From Epiperipatus broadwayi (lineage: Eukaryota > Onychophora > Udeonychophora > Euonychophora > Peripatidae), in assembly GCA_028023455.1 (NCBI GenBank), contig JAQFVV010006313.1, forward strand, positions 2,238,992-2,302,991: DNA of 64,000 nt, given 5' to 3'. Under the pieces are notes generated by a model. That model saw only the letters and a list, made by a program, of their open reading frames with translations. It did no database searches and was not told the DNA's origin. The translations under genes were made by a program, and so were the position numbers. Positions 26,202 through 45,580 of this stretch are shown here, piece by piece (the first letter of the stretch is position 1; every line of letters begins with the position of its first letter).

Positions 26202-27380
26202 ATTGGGTCAATGGATTGGATATATTGGTGTAATTAGTAAATGTAGTATGAGATCCACTATGGGTAGGATTGCATATAGATGCCACACACCTTCTGTTTG
26301 CCTATGGATGGGTTTGTAAGTCGACGAAGGACCACAGTCCATTCCTATGGAGTTTTTTGTTTATTGTTCTACTCACCAACAGATGTAGTATTCCTGTTGG
26401 TAGAGAGACAATGTCTTCTCTAACTCTACTTACTGTTCAGATGTACATTCCTGACAGTATAATATTTTGTGTTGTCGTATTTTCATGCTACATTGAATAC
26501 ATAAATGTATCAGATGAATTGGGGTAGGTTTGACTGCGAACTTTTGGCCTAAGGTTAAATAAAAATAGAATATTTTCTTTCAAATGCAAATCTATGTAGT
26601 CTATTCATACTCGACACTCTAAATAAAAATGCATTAAATTTAAGTTAGGTATGGAAGTTGCATGGATTCGTTATCGGTTAATTATGTTTTTGGTTTTCAT
26701 ATTTGATCAAAATATATAGACATTCGGTAAATAATGATACCGTACGGTGAGTATCTAAAATGTATTTATTCGGATGTCTTTTAAGTTATTGGTGTCACTG
26801 TGGTATCTTATGATGAATACCAGTGGGTTTCTTGTATTACCTATGCAATTGATGTTATCAATGATTTTGTATTTTGATCGTTTATGTTTATTTTGAAATG
26901 TTTTTGACTGTGTAATCTATGTAACCGATCTATACTCAACATTTTAAAAACACATTTTATAAATCCGTCTGTGCGAACTTATAATATTTAAAATGTAAAT
27001 TTATAAAAATTAAAATATAAATTAACATCAAAGTTAAAAATGTAAATTAAATTTTAAAATGTAAATATGCTAAAATAATAATGTTAAATTATATATATAT
27101 GCACGTTAATAAATGTTTGTATGTTAATTACTGGCAGTGGCTTATTTTATTCTTTTTTAAAAAAATATTCTTCGATAAGAATTTATAAAATATAAATCTC
27201 TGCTGTTCCACTGAGCTAGTGACAATGAGCTAACTGGATATCAAAATTTATAAAATAAAAAAAATTTTTTTTTTTTTACTTACGTATCTGCCTACTTTAT
27301 AAATTTTTCTAGGTTCAAATGCCTAGATGGCGCCCTGTAGTGCAGATTTATGTTAAGTGCTTTCTCTGGATCGTTATAAT
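26202..27380. repeat. Repeat R1, copy A
   Basis: Aligns with 1-1140, from ATTGGGTCAATGGATTGGAT to GGATCGTTA. It keeps the H0, H1, H3 and H4 hairpins and has an extra hairpin (H2) at 26432-26458 that R1 copy 1 lacks. The right end runs into an (AT)n run instead of a LINE. Confidence 0.8.
26306..26458. other. R1 hairpins H0, H1 and H2 (copy A)
   Basis: H0: GGATGG (26306-26311) with CCATTC (26339-26344). H1: ACCAACAG (26375-26382) with CTGTTGGT (26394-26401), loop ATGTAGTATTC. H2: ACTGTTCAG (26432-26440) with CTGACAGT (26451-26458), one bulge, loop ATGTACATTC. H1 and H2 have unrelated outer stems but nearly the same loop and loop-closing bases. Confidence 0.55.
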
Positions 27381-27586
27381 ATATATATATATATATTTAT
27401 AAGGCAGTGGAAATTTGAAAACACTATGATGAAGACTGTTGAACAGTTGAAACTGTCAGAAAAATAAAGAAGTTTTATTAAAAATATTGTTTTACATTAA
27501 AATGTATATGAGAAAAGTTATCATAAGCAATATACATGAATATATGATGAAATGCAAAAAAAGAAAAGGAGAAAAATAGGAGTATA

Positions 27587-27850
27587 ACTTTTTTATATGT
27601 AATATTGTCTGATCTATATATTTATTTCCTGCCCATTTTATCCAGAATACCTTATGTTCTATGTGATCTAGTTAGATATTGCAAATATTGGTTGTGTAGT
27701 GATGATCATTGTCCCATAATAAATAAAATATTTTGAGTTCTATTATAAATATAAATAAAAATTTGTGCCATATATTTCCTCACATTAATGTCAGGTGATG
27801 CCTGAACCAATTAATATAAATTAAAATAAATTTAAGCATATATATGCTGA
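27587..27850. repeat. Dispersed repeat R2, copy A2
   Basis: Diverged relative of 18730-19015 in the same orientation; see that entry for the shared blocks. Copy B equivalent is 53967-54240. Confidence 0.6.
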
Positions 27851-28430
27851 CCATTACAATATAAATTATCAAATCAACCTAGTATTCAAACTTCCAATGC
27901 ATTACATGGATTACCAAATTCCAGATAAAGCAATTGAAAACAAAGAGAACAATTTCCACCTGTCATTAAGACTGTAAATAGACAATCTACATAAAATCTT
28001 GACAATGGAAGTTGGTTTCAAATTTTTTACAACCATAATTTAGAATTCTGTTCAGTGAGAATTGGCATTACTGAACATTTAATAGTCTTATAAATATTGT
28101 AATATATATAAAAAAAGTAACTATAATATATTTTTTTCAAAATAGAAACTGGACAACATACATTAATATATCTAGAACTCTAACAACGTACATTACCTAA
28201 ATAAAAAATATTATTTTGTGAAATTATTTATTTTTTATAAGATTAGTTCTTGACAATTGCCACATTATAATTACAGCCAAAACAAAGACATATTTAACGA
28301 TAATGAATGACATTTGTGCACTGTAATTTTCACTACACCACATTGATGTAAGATAGAGGCTGATTTCTATTGGCTTTTAACACTTTGTGAAAGGATGTAA
28401 TTATAAACATATGACCAAAGACATGTGAAA
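27851..28430. other. AT-rich spacer (copy A)
   Basis: No feature recognised. Confidence 0.4.
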
Positions 28431-28439
28431 AAGGTCTAT

Positions 28440-28545
28440 GAGTTCAAGATGCACATTTCATGCTGAACCAGCACTTGTCAGTTGGCTCAGATTACAATCT
28501 CTTACACATATATTTATCATTGTTCATTATATATATATATATATC
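28440..28545. repeat. Partial foldback-element arm with (AT)n (copy A)
   Basis: Related to one arm of the foldback element: CATGCTGAACCAGCACTTGT and CAGATTACAATCTC resemble GTGCTAAACCAGCACACATC and GAGATTATCATCTC at 23209-23250. It is followed by a short AT run (28527-28544), which is about 58 bp in copy B (54907-54965). Confidence 0.6.
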
Positions 28546-28623
28546 AAACTACTACAGTTTATTTGATAATTGTCAAATCTGCTAACCTCACAACATTTAT
28601 ATAAATCACTTAATGAAAGTATG

Positions 28624-28704
28624 TTAATAATTTTTATTAGTCATTCATTATAGTAAAGATTTTTGGAATCTCTAGGCTAATGAACGACTAATAAAAATTA
28701 TTAA
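28624..28704. repeat. Near-perfect 27-bp hairpin (copy A)
   Basis: Arms 28624-28650 and 28678-28704 are reverse complements with a single mismatch, separated by 27 bp. Copy B has the same structure at 55048-55074 and 55102-55128. Could be a tiny MITE or a structured terminal region. Confidence 0.8.
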
Positions 28705-30385
28705 TATATTCAACAAAATATATTAAATTGATTATATTAATTCTTTTATATTGAAAATATTTTCAGTTTTTATTTCTGAATTAGCTTGTATTATAGCAAA
28801 ATAACATACATTAATAAAAATTTTATTCATGAAACGATTCATTAAGAAAAATGATTAATTTTAATTATATATAATGTGTACTTGTAAAAAATTATAAAGT
28901 TAAATATAAAGAAATATGTGTTTAATATTCTAACTTATTTTCTATAACCCATCTTTTATCTACGATATGAGTTTTTTTTCAGTTATGATAACTATTTTAA
29001 TAAGTGATAACCAAATAAGTCTATAAATCAAGATTATATTGTTGCTTTATTTTGGCTGCAAGTATATACAGAGGAATCACACCTTCCATTGCCTACTGTG
29101 TAGAGAAATGGTGCATAACATTTTTACACTGTGATACTCATTTTTATACCTGCAACCCTTTTCCTCTGAAAAAAAAAATGATGACATACTATTTGGTTTT
29201 ATTATATTTAAATTATAGGTATGATTACGTAAGAATATTCATAATAAAACGACAGTAGTTTTAATTAATATGCAAATATATATTTCCTAATATTTTAAAA
29301 TGAAGAACTCAGGATTTGAAATTACATTTTTGAACCGTAAACTTAGAAAAAAATTATGATGCTTATAAATAATTTATTTAGAAGTGATTTTATCTATTTA
29401 AAAAAAAATTTTTTTTCCGAAAAAAAAACCAAAAAACCTATCATTATACAAAACTTAATTTCATAAAATTTGCTATTTCCAATAATTGTTACACGACACA
29501 CATATTGCACACCACTTTTGTAGAGTAAAACATAATAACATTAGAGTACTACAATATAAAATATATCCAATATTCTAAAAGTAGTTTAATTCTAAAGACA
29601 TAAAGGGATAGAATTAATGCGATTTTTGAAGAATTTACTTAATCATAAAGATTTTAATTTTTTTAAAAAATCCTACGGAGATGTATATAGCAATTATATT
29701 ATATTACTTTTGGAGACTGGTGTCTTACCTATGATATTTTATCAACATAACGACATTACCAAACAACTTTTTTAGGATTATTGTAAGTACGAATAATTAA
29801 AAACTACAACCGGCAAAGCAATATTAAGCTACAATATGCATAAAATATTCAATTATTTAAAATTTTCTTAGATTTCAAATTTATGTTATCATAAAGACTA
29901 TTTAAAATTCTACATACAATATTTCAGAAATAAGTGAACAAATTATTATTTAGTTATATATTTTTATTGAGAATGTTAGTAGTGAAAAATCAAAAACACT
30001 TGAAAATCACTTAAACCACTATTTAATATTATACAAATTTAATTAATTATATTATAGATAATATTGTTAATTTGTATACTGTATTTTGTTTAAATATTTA
30101 TGGAGAGGTATTTAAATTATAACAATGTATATGTAAACTGATATATTTTTCATCATAATATTCAAAATATATTATCTATTATAGATTATTTTTAGTTTCA
30201 AAAGAGTATTTTGTTGAGTGTTTATATGCCGATTAAATTTACAAAACCATTTGATAAGCTAATTTTAATTTTTACACAACGCAATAATCAAACACATACA
30301 ATTTGTGCATTCCTTCTTCATTTTTTATCTACTTTAATTAAATAATGCATAGTCAAATTAATATTTATAACCCTTTCTTTTTCCA
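28705..30385. other. AT-rich non-coding sequence (copy A)
   Basis: No gene or known repeat recognised. A 68-codon frame at 29052-29258 is identical in copy B but has no motif and probably occurs by chance. Confidence 0.45.
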
Positions 30386-30386
30386 T

Positions 30387-30665
30387 TCATTTTTTTAATG
30401 TAATGTTCAATCTGTCAATAGATCCATGCATTTCTGTTACTTCCAATGAAAGAATAACATCATTCTCATGAATCACCAAATTTTTAATACTATTTACAAA
30501 GTCAAACGATGAAGCAATAGTATTATCCCCAAATCCTAAAAAATCTTGTAAAAGTTTACCAATATATTTAGAAATCTGATACATGAATAAACCATTAAAA
30601 TCTATCATATCTCGCAAAGGATTACCTTCTTTATGTAATTTTATGTTTGCAAAAATATGAGGACA
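30387..30665 (-). pseudogene. Inverted 5' fragment of Penelope-like element PLE1 (copy A)
   Basis: Minus-strand coding piece of about 90 residues: LHKEGNPL, DMIDFNG, YQISKYIGKLLQDF, ASSFDFVNSIKN and SLEVTEMHGSIDRLN. It corresponds to the RT N-terminus and motif A of a Penelope-like element and is the mirror image of the plus-strand start at 30723. The motif A aspartate is changed to glutamate (LEV for LDV). It ends at a stop at 30387, so only the first part of RT is present. Confidence 0.75.
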
Positions 30666-30722
30666 TACAGCACAAGAAGGGTATATCATATAGTATACAT
30701 TATTACTTTTTATTATTATTAT

Positions 30723-32145
30723 TTTTCCAAACATAAAATTACATAAAGAAGGTAATCCTTTGTGAGTTATGATAGATTTTGGTGGTTCATTCATGTATCA
30801 GACTTCTAAATATATTGGTAAGCTTTTACAAGATTTTTAGGATTTGAAGAAAAATACCATTGCATCATCGTTTGACTTTATAAATAGTATTAAAAAATTT
30901 GGTAATTGATGAGAAAAAACTTATTGCTTCATTGGATGTAAACAGAAATGTATAAATCTATTGACAGAATGAATTCCATAAAAATAATTGAACCTACATT
31001 AAAAAGTAAAAGTATTTGTAAATATATGATAAAGTTTATTGTGATTCTTTCACATATTTTAATGATAACATTGTTGCATCTTTTGAAGGTCCATATTATA
31101 AAATGTCTAAAAATTGGCCTATGGGTCTAGCTGTAGTTGCACAAGTTTGCAATTTTGTTTTATCTACATATGAGAATAGTATTTTAAATATGTGTATTTT
31201 TGGAGATATTAAAATTTACAAAAGATATGTGTATGATGTTTTTGTTTGTGGAAATACTAATACTATAATTTTTTTTGTAGAGGAATTAAATATGTTAAAC
31301 AGTTTGAAATGGTCTATTGGAAAGGAATAGGACAAAAATATTAAATATTTAGATTTAATTATTACAAGAGATAGCAGTATATTAAATTATAAATTAATAA
31401 TTAAGCCACTGCAAAAAAGAGAATATATAAATTGTAAATCAAAATTACCAATGATGCATAAGATGGCAAGTTTTAGATCTTTTTTGTTTCAGAATGAAAA
31501 ATTATATTGGTACCAAAGTGATAAACTGAAAAATATTGAGATATTTGTGAAGGAATTGCTTGATGTTGGTTATAAAATGAAACAAATAAGCAATACATTA
31601 TGTCAATTTAAAGAAAGTTATGATGATTTAAAGGAAATGAAGATTAATAGTAAACAATAGATATCTATTCCATTTATTTCAAATCCACAAGTGAAGTTTT
31701 TTAAGGATATATATAAGAATGTCTTTAATGTTTCATTCTACATGCCAAACAATATTAATAAATTAGTCAATGTTCTAAAGATGTCATCCCTGCCAAGCAG
31801 AAAAGTAATGTCATATATCAATTTTTTGTGATTGTATGCTATCATATATAGATGAACCTAGGTGCAGTATTGAGAAGAGATTGAGGGAGCATGAATAGTT
31901 ATATAAGCATGTTAAAAGTAAAAATAATGGTGATTTAATATCTTCTTCAGTTTTCTTTGATCATGAAAAAACATGTAAATATAAATTTCAATTTGATTTT
32001 GAAAATGTGAAAATTCTTCATGAAGAGAGAAACCATAATAAAAGAAAAATTAAGGAGGCAATTTTTATAAATAGGAATAAAATGCATTTAATAAATAGAC
32101 AAGCTGCTAACATTAAAATACGAGATTCGTGGAATTTGAATTGAT
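30723..32145 (+). pseudogene. Penelope-like element PLE1: RT and GIY-YIG endonuclease (copy A, decayed)
   Basis: Read in several frames it shows the order of a Penelope-like polyprotein. RT motif A is SLDVNRNVYKSIDR (about 30935); next come WPMGLAVVAQVCNF (about 31115), KRYVYDVFVCG (catalytic YxDD degraded to YVYD, about 31220) and KYLDLIITRD. The RT thumb is in the open frame at 31451-31660. The GIY-YIG part has YIDEPRCSIEKRLREHE (about 31845), then FDFENVKILHEERNHNKRK and the end at about 32145. PLEs use RT plus GIY-YIG nuclease to move. Copy A has more frameshifts than copy B in the first half. Confidence 0.82.
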
Positions 32146-32363
32146 GATGTTTGCTTCTGCTTTGTTTTTTGTTTTGTTTTTTAATTTATGGCAGTTGAGG
32201 CAGGTTTAAGAAATTAACTGAAAATACTTCTGCAGATTTAAGGATTGTTTATAATAGTTTGTTACCATTAAAATTATTATTTTTATTATAATTACAATTT
32301 TGTTTTAATTAACAGACATTTTATTTATATTACACGCACACACACACACACATATATATATAT
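32146..32363. other. 3' flank of PLE1 with (CA)n (copy A)
   Basis: AT-rich sequence ending in a short CA/TA run (32334-32362). The CA run is longer in copy B (58748-58790). Confidence 0.6.
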
Positions 32364-32690
32364 ACAGTAAAATTCACATAAATTATATTATCTTTAAAAG
32401 TACTTTCGATTATACATCTTGTAGTTTTTATCAACTATATAATATTGGATAATCAAAATGAGACAACCTTTCACAATACCCATAGTTCAATTCAGATTTC
32501 ACACAATTCTGGTATTTTAACATTTGATGACTGCTAATTCATTAACATTTGATGATTTCCTGAAATCAACATAGCCACTTTTATTTTACATTTATTGTGG
32601 CAACGTTCAATTTGAATAGTTTTTATATTTTTATAATCAAATTTAAATCCACATTGACAAGATTTATTGTGGATAAGATTAAGAATATAA
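32364..32690 (-). pseudogene. Inverted 3' fragment of second Penelope-like element PLE2 (copy A)
   Basis: This arm is the reverse complement of about 33740-34046 and carries, on the minus strand, the end of the GIY-YIG domain (FKFDYKNIK, RCHNKCKIK) and 3' UTR. It abuts the plus-strand RT fragment head to head. Confidence 0.75.
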
Positions 32691-38210
<5,520 letters not shown>

Positions 38211-38710
38211 NNNNNNNNNNNNNNNNNNNNNNNNNNNNNNNNNNNNNNNNNNNNNNNNNNNNNNNNNNNNNNNNNNNNNNNNNNNNNNNNNNNNNNNNNN
38301 NNNNNNNNNNNNNNNNNNNNNNNNNNNNNNNNNNNNNNNNNNNNNNNNNNNNNNNNNNNNNNNNNNNNNNNNNNNNNNNNNNNNNNNNNNNNNNNNNNNN
38401 NNNNNNNNNNNNNNNNNNNNNNNNNNNNNNNNNNNNNNNNNNNNNNNNNNNNNNNNNNNNNNNNNNNNNNNNNNNNNNNNNNNNNNNNNNNNNNNNNNNN
38501 NNNNNNNNNNNNNNNNNNNNNNNNNNNNNNNNNNNNNNNNNNNNNNNNNNNNNNNNNNNNNNNNNNNNNNNNNNNNNNNNNNNNNNNNNNNNNNNNNNNN
38601 NNNNNNNNNNNNNNNNNNNNNNNNNNNNNNNNNNNNNNNNNNNNNNNNNNNNNNNNNNNNNNNNNNNNNNNNNNNNNNNNNNNNNNNNNNNNNNNNNNNN
38701 NNNNNNNNNN
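38211..38710. other. Assembly gap of exactly 500 N
   Basis: A fixed-length run of N, typical of scaffold joins with unknown gap size. Copy B starts at the first base after it. Confidence 0.99.
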
Positions 38711-41598
38711 CTATCAAGTTCCAGTTTGGTTTTTTAATATTTTTCATCTTTCTAAATTTTGCATTTACAGAACAGATCTAAGTTTATCTATTTATTTTGT
38801 ATATAAATATAAGTTAATGACCACACAAATAAGTAAGCAAGAAATATATTGTGAATATGTTTATGAGCTGTACATATAGTATATATGGTAACATCTATAT
38901 ACTAACATTATGCAGAGTGTCTGATTTACAATTGAAAGAAATAACAATCAAACAATATTATATTTACAACATTATAAAAAAAAAAATCAATAAAATATTA
39001 TAGTTTAACAAAAAAAAAATATATTTTTTATACTTAAAAAAAATCATATTTTATGTCTTATGATAATTATAATTTATTTTTAATGTTCAAATAGATTTTA
39101 ACTTGCGTCCATATTTTCCCTGATGAAAACATTTAGCTAAAATTTTCTTGCCAGATATATTAATATGATAATTTATTATTATTATTTTTTTAAAAATCTC
39201 AGTTGAATTTATTTATTTCCCTAAATTTAGCACACATGATTTACGTTCACTTACAATAAGTAATTACTCGTAAAAAATTAAATTTTAAAAATAAAATTAT
39301 ATAATAGAAATATTTTATTTCGCAAAAAATAATTTACATGACTGTACATATGTTTAGAGACAAATTATAAATCATGTAAAAATTGTATGGACATAATTAA
39401 ATAAATAGTTTATGTTTTTTTTTTGCATTTTATTTAATATATTTTATCGCTCGGTTTATTAAATTGATTTTTGAACCCAAAAGGGTTAACTATTTTTGTT
39501 TTATAACAGTGAATAAAATGTTAGTATGCAGTATTAAAATGCGGCTAATCAATTTACGCTCTCACTTCGCTCCATTAACCGTTAAGCCAGCTAATAAATT
39601 AAATTGCGAAAGAACGTCATTGAAATCAAACAATTTTAGATATTTTGCAGAATCTAATAGTGAATCAACGCTTCTTTTATATTAAAATCTTTAATTATTT
39701 AAAATTTGTTACATTTCAAAGCCATTATTAAACGGCAGAGCAAGAATTGAGAAAACATGTTCAATTTTTCAAAAGTCGGCTTTATGTCAGCAGTAAGAGG
39801 ACAATTAATAAGTTTCAAAACAAACATGATGGAAAATAGATTTTTATTTTGAATCAGAAACGCTTTTATTTTGCTTTTTATTTCTATTCGTAGAGAGAAT
39901 AAATTCTTTTATTTTATAAATTCCATAATTGACAAAAATATTCGAAATCAATTATAAAATCAATAATTTTATGCCTCGATGACATTTATTTATTGTAATA
40001 AATGAGAAATTATTTAATAAAATTGTTAAAACTTTATACATACAAAGTTAATATTTTTTTTCGACAAAAAAACTTGATAATTTACTTCTATAAAAAGCTA
40101 TTTATAAATATAAAGTTGTTTTTTCAGAAAACTTAGTGAAATGTTTTTATTTATACCTGTCAAACAAATGATATATATATAGAGAGAGAGATTAAAACAT
40201 CATTTAAGAAGGTCTATTGTAGACCAAATACCTCTCCAACAGTTCCGTAAATAGAAACAGAGAAAGGGAAAGCGACGCTCAAAAATCCACTTAACCCTAT
40301 ATGGTGGCATATTTTTTACTTTTACCTCTAAAATAGATAATTCGAATATTATTATTTATCAAAATAAGTCATAAGCCTGTTTTTAATCTGAATTATATTA
40401 CAAATTTAATCTGACTTGGTTTCAACCACCAGGTTATGACTACCGATTATTTCTTACATATATATCATTAAAATATAATATAATGATCGTAATAATAGCT
40501 CTAAACAAGCGTTTCAGAGAAATGTTGCAAAAGAAAGCATTTAAAATCTCTATCTAGAATTATCCTTATAACTCAAACCTACTTTGAGCTAATGGCTTTC
40601 GTCATTGAGGCTCTAGGATATTCAGACACTAGATCCAAAATACCAACTCAAGATCAGAATTTATCTAATACTTAACTATTAAATAGAAAATCTGAAATTT
40701 CCAGACATCTATATGTCTTCAAATCCAGCTATCTAATTTAATTAGCTATATGGGTCTGAATAATTTTTAGCTACACCATATATTAATAGCCTTAGCAATA
40801 TAACACCACCAAAGCCTTTAAACACAAATTATAATAGTAAAGAAATCAAGTGATACATCATTACATGACCTAACTTAATAAGTTTGTTTTACAAATATAA
40901 TATCATGAACATGGTAATGGCTCTAAACAAGTTTTCCCGATAAATGCCACACATGAAACCATTTAAAATCTCTATCTAAAATGAATCCCATCCCCAAAGC
41001 AGTTTTATGAAGTATGACTTGATTTTTTTACTATTATAGTTTTTCTTATAAGGCTTTGGTGATATTGCTAAGGCTATTAATATATGGTGTAGCTAAAAAT
41101 TATTCTGACCCATATAGCTAATATTAAACTTGGAAATTAATTTTAGAATTATTAAAAACTCAAAACATTTTATTTTAGAATAAGTAAAAATATGATGGGC
41201 AAAATATGATTAATAAATTAAACATAAAATATGTATAACAGTAAAATAAGTATTTGACATAATATAATGAAGTAGTAAATTCTAACTTAATGTGAAAAAT
41301 AATTACACAAAAAAATATTTGTTTTTATTGTTGATTTTTGTACAACAAATAGGTCAAATATTACCTGAAAGCTGAGAAGGTTATATCCATACCCACTATT
41401 TGGATTAAGCTACAGGACAGAAAAAAAATGATATGGGTGTTGACCTTCTGATATGGGAGTAGAAAAAATAAAAAATTTTGTCCAAACTTGATCTCATGAA
41501 AACATAAAAAAAAACAGAAAATAATTTTCGAAAATTTTTAATATGTTTTATCAAACAATTAATAAAAGTTTGATTTTAAAAAATAATTTTATTTACAT
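38711..41598. other. AT-rich sequence with direct and inverted repeats (copy B)
   Basis: Matches 14230-17107. It includes the direct repeat pair at about 40465-40560 and 40890-40982 and the inverted repeat at about 40725-41130. No gene recognised. Confidence 0.6.
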
Positions 41599-42240
<642 letters not shown>

Positions 42241-43830
42241 TATTTATCTACATTTATTTATACAATGATTGAAAAATATAAGATGTGATTCTTCAGTAAT
42301 CAATTATATAAAATTTTGTCTTGAATTATTAGGACATATTGTATAATGTAAGCATGATTAGTGTAAAAGACCATTATAGTTTATTTGACAAATATGATAC
42401 TTTGTAAACAAACTATTGATTTATTATTTGTTTAAATATTGTGTTAACTTCTTTATATACAATATTATCTTGTTTTCATATTTATTGCATGTCCATTCCC
42501 TCAAAATTAACTTATGTTCTACATGATTTAACCAGATATTGCAAATAGTGATTATGTAATAATCATCATCACATATTAAAAAAAAATATTTTGAATTCTA
42601 TTATGATATATAAACAAAAGATAATGTGCCATAGATTTGCTGATGTTTAATGTCAGGTCCACCTGAATCAATTAAATTAAAATAAATTTAAACATATTTA
42701 AGCTGACCTTTGCATAGTAATACCAATGACTTGTACATTTTTGTTATTACAAATGTGGGAAACTAAAAATAATATTATAAAATTCCATTTACCTGAGATA
42801 AATGGCAGGTTTGACCAGACAATAATTTTTCTTTTTCTTTATATCGTAATTAAAGAAACTAATAATATTGAAGAAAACTTGCGAATGGAAAATGACATTC
42901 AAATACTTCTCAGGTTTTAAACATTAATTCTTATTAAGCACATGGTCAGCACATCAATACATATAAGGCTTTAACCTTACTAATAACTTCACACTCTCAA
43001 ATCAAAATACTTTAGATTTATCTATATTTTTAAAAAGTAGGTTGAAGATAAGATGGTCAGTCTTATCTTTATAAAGTTGTAATCTTGTGTTAAGTTTTGT
43101 AAAAGTCTCTCTCATAGTAAAATTGAGTACTAAAGGTGTGTAGTAGTAAGATTAAAACCTTATATGTATTTATCATATTTTAAGAGGATTGAGAGAAAAT
43201 ACAGTGCAGTTGGTGGTGAATTCAGTTATAAATATATTGATAATATGAGTTTATTGCACATTAAAGAAAATTTACAGATCAAGAAAGTACTTTTAAAATA
43301 ATATAGGTGCTATTACATCTGAACACAAACCTATTTTATACTTAAAACAAAATAAAATTATACTATTCTGCAAGCGCTTTCAAGAGGCATGCTCTCATCT
43401 TCATAGCTCTAAGTGAATTAATTATATGCAATGAAATGAATGAAGATCAGGAGCTGATTGCAGAAAAGGGTTTAGAAAAAAGATGATATAGAGAGTTTTG
43501 ATTTGGACAGTACTAATTTGGATAATGACTTATATAATTAAATGAAACAAACACAAAATAATGAAGAGATAATAAATTTTTGAAAAAAAAGTTGCAACAT
43601 CATCATATCTAGATATGATGCAGATGTTCAAAATATTTGTAGAAAAGGTAGAAATTGGATGAAAGAAGAAAAAAAAATGAAATTGTACAAAAGAAGATGA
43701 GAGACAAAATGACAATTGGACAAAAGCATATCAATCAAAATGTAAAAATTGGACATTAACAGATGGATTGAAAATGGAAAATAGACAAAAATAGATAAAA
43801 TTAATGAAGGAAAAAAATTTTGATCAAAGA
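42241..43830. other. AT-rich sequence with repeat R2 (copy B)
   Basis: Matches 18541-20159. Holds R2 at about 42440-42720; nothing else recognised. Confidence 0.5.
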
Positions 43831-44726
43831 TTGAAAAATTACAGCAAAAAGTAAAAAGACAGAATAAGATGAAACAACTAATCCTAACAATTGATGGACA
43901 AAATGATCAAATAAAAAGAAATGTTGAAGAAAACCATATATAGGTTAAAGAAGAAATGATAAAATCAAAAAATAAAGATGTGACAGACAAAATTCTGGAA
44001 GAAATGCAAGAGGCAAATCACAAGAATTTGAAAATGAAATGATTATATTTCAAAAAAGATGAAATAACCAAATAGAAGAAATGCAGGAGATATCTAAAGT
44101 AGTGATAAAGGAATTACAAGTACTGTCTCAGAATATAGAAATGAAAAGAACATTTATTAATACAACAAAGAATGGTACAAGAAACACAAAATAGATGCTA
44201 TGTTAAAAAATATAATCAAGTGATACAAGATAACATGAATACTCAAAATGTAAAATTTAAGATGGACAGAATAGAAGATATTATGGAAAGAACAGAAATT
44301 TTAAAAGAGAACATGCATGCATTAATTCTAAATCATGAAATAAATGGACCAAAAATGTATATTCAAATGGAGAAACATCTTGATTTCAGGATATTAGACA
44401 ATATTATTAGTCACAATAGATATAGAGAAAAAAGTCAGCCCTATATAGATCCTGCCAATAGATTTTAACAAGAGAATGCATTATTAAATAATAAATAATA
44501 CACCAAATAATACTATGCAATTTAATGAAGGTGAAAATCTTCCAAAGAATTCCACATGAAAAACATTAGATTCTTTGAATAAATTTTTTGAACTATTCAC
44601 ATTTTATATTTCATAAAATAATGAAAACATTACCCTAGCCACAAACTATATAAGTGATGTAGCTATGAATTTATGGAAGTCTAAGTAAAAATTCTAAAAC
44701 CTATGTTGAGTATGAAAAGGCAAAAT
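43831..44726 (+). pseudogene. Decayed gag-like / coiled-coil ORF (copy B)
   Basis: Counterpart of 20160-21055. The 98-codon frame at 44172-44468 is kept with three visible residue changes. It has the same stops and the same junction with the LINE relic. Confidence 0.4.
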
Positions 44727-45580
44727 TCCAAAGATTTTGGAATAAAGAGCCCCATCTTTTATCTCATATTTCACAAACCCAGTTCACAAGAAAGTGAAGA
44801 TCAATGATGGAAGCTGCACTTCTATTCCAAGCAGTAATAGAAACAATGCAAAACATGGAAAAAAACTAAACTAATAGAGGTACAATTAGGTATATATTGT
44901 ACCGGTATAAATCCACCACGCTTACTCATACACAGTACCCGAGTTCAAACCCAGCCCACGTTTAGGAATTAGTTCCAAAACGCCAACTGAATTCAAACCC
45001 AAACCCCGGTATGACTAACCGATGATGACTTTATAACAGCACGGGGTTATCCCTTTTCTAGCTCAGCTCAGAACATAGACTAAATTCTTACAGTTAATGA
45101 TAAATAGATTTATTAGACTATAGATACTGGGACGGTCATTTATGTAACGTATATATTTAAGTTGCCAATACAGACAGTAAGTGGCTAAATAGACTTAGAG
45201 AGTAATAAGGTGGAGGACACAAAGATTAAGATTAAATAAAGTGTTTAATAAGCAAAATATAAAGCATATAAATATAGTGTTAAATAAGACAAATAGAAAG
45301 CACATGAATATAGTGTTATATAATAGAAATATACAGCATATAAATATAGTGTTATACAGTACGGTAAGACTTCATAAATCCTCTTGTATTTGGCTACTAG
45401 TCTTTAGTGAACGTTTTATTTAATAAACAAACTTATGCCAATAGCTGTGTGATTGAAGGATTGACGGGTGGTTAAAAGAATCAGAGTATTAGAGCATTGG
45501 AAAAAATATTTATCTAAAGATTTTTGTTTACTTATTTTATTTGAATAGGCTCGAGCCGGAACGTAGACGAACAGTGGAGG

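Noticed and set aside
29052-29258. 68-codon frame identical in both copies
   Set aside because: Short, without motif, and in a segment where all sequence is conserved between the copies.
45240-45370. Repeated AAATATAGTGTTA units looking like a short tandem or CRISPR-like array
   Set aside because: Only a few imperfect units with no regular unique spacers, inside a eukaryotic transposon.
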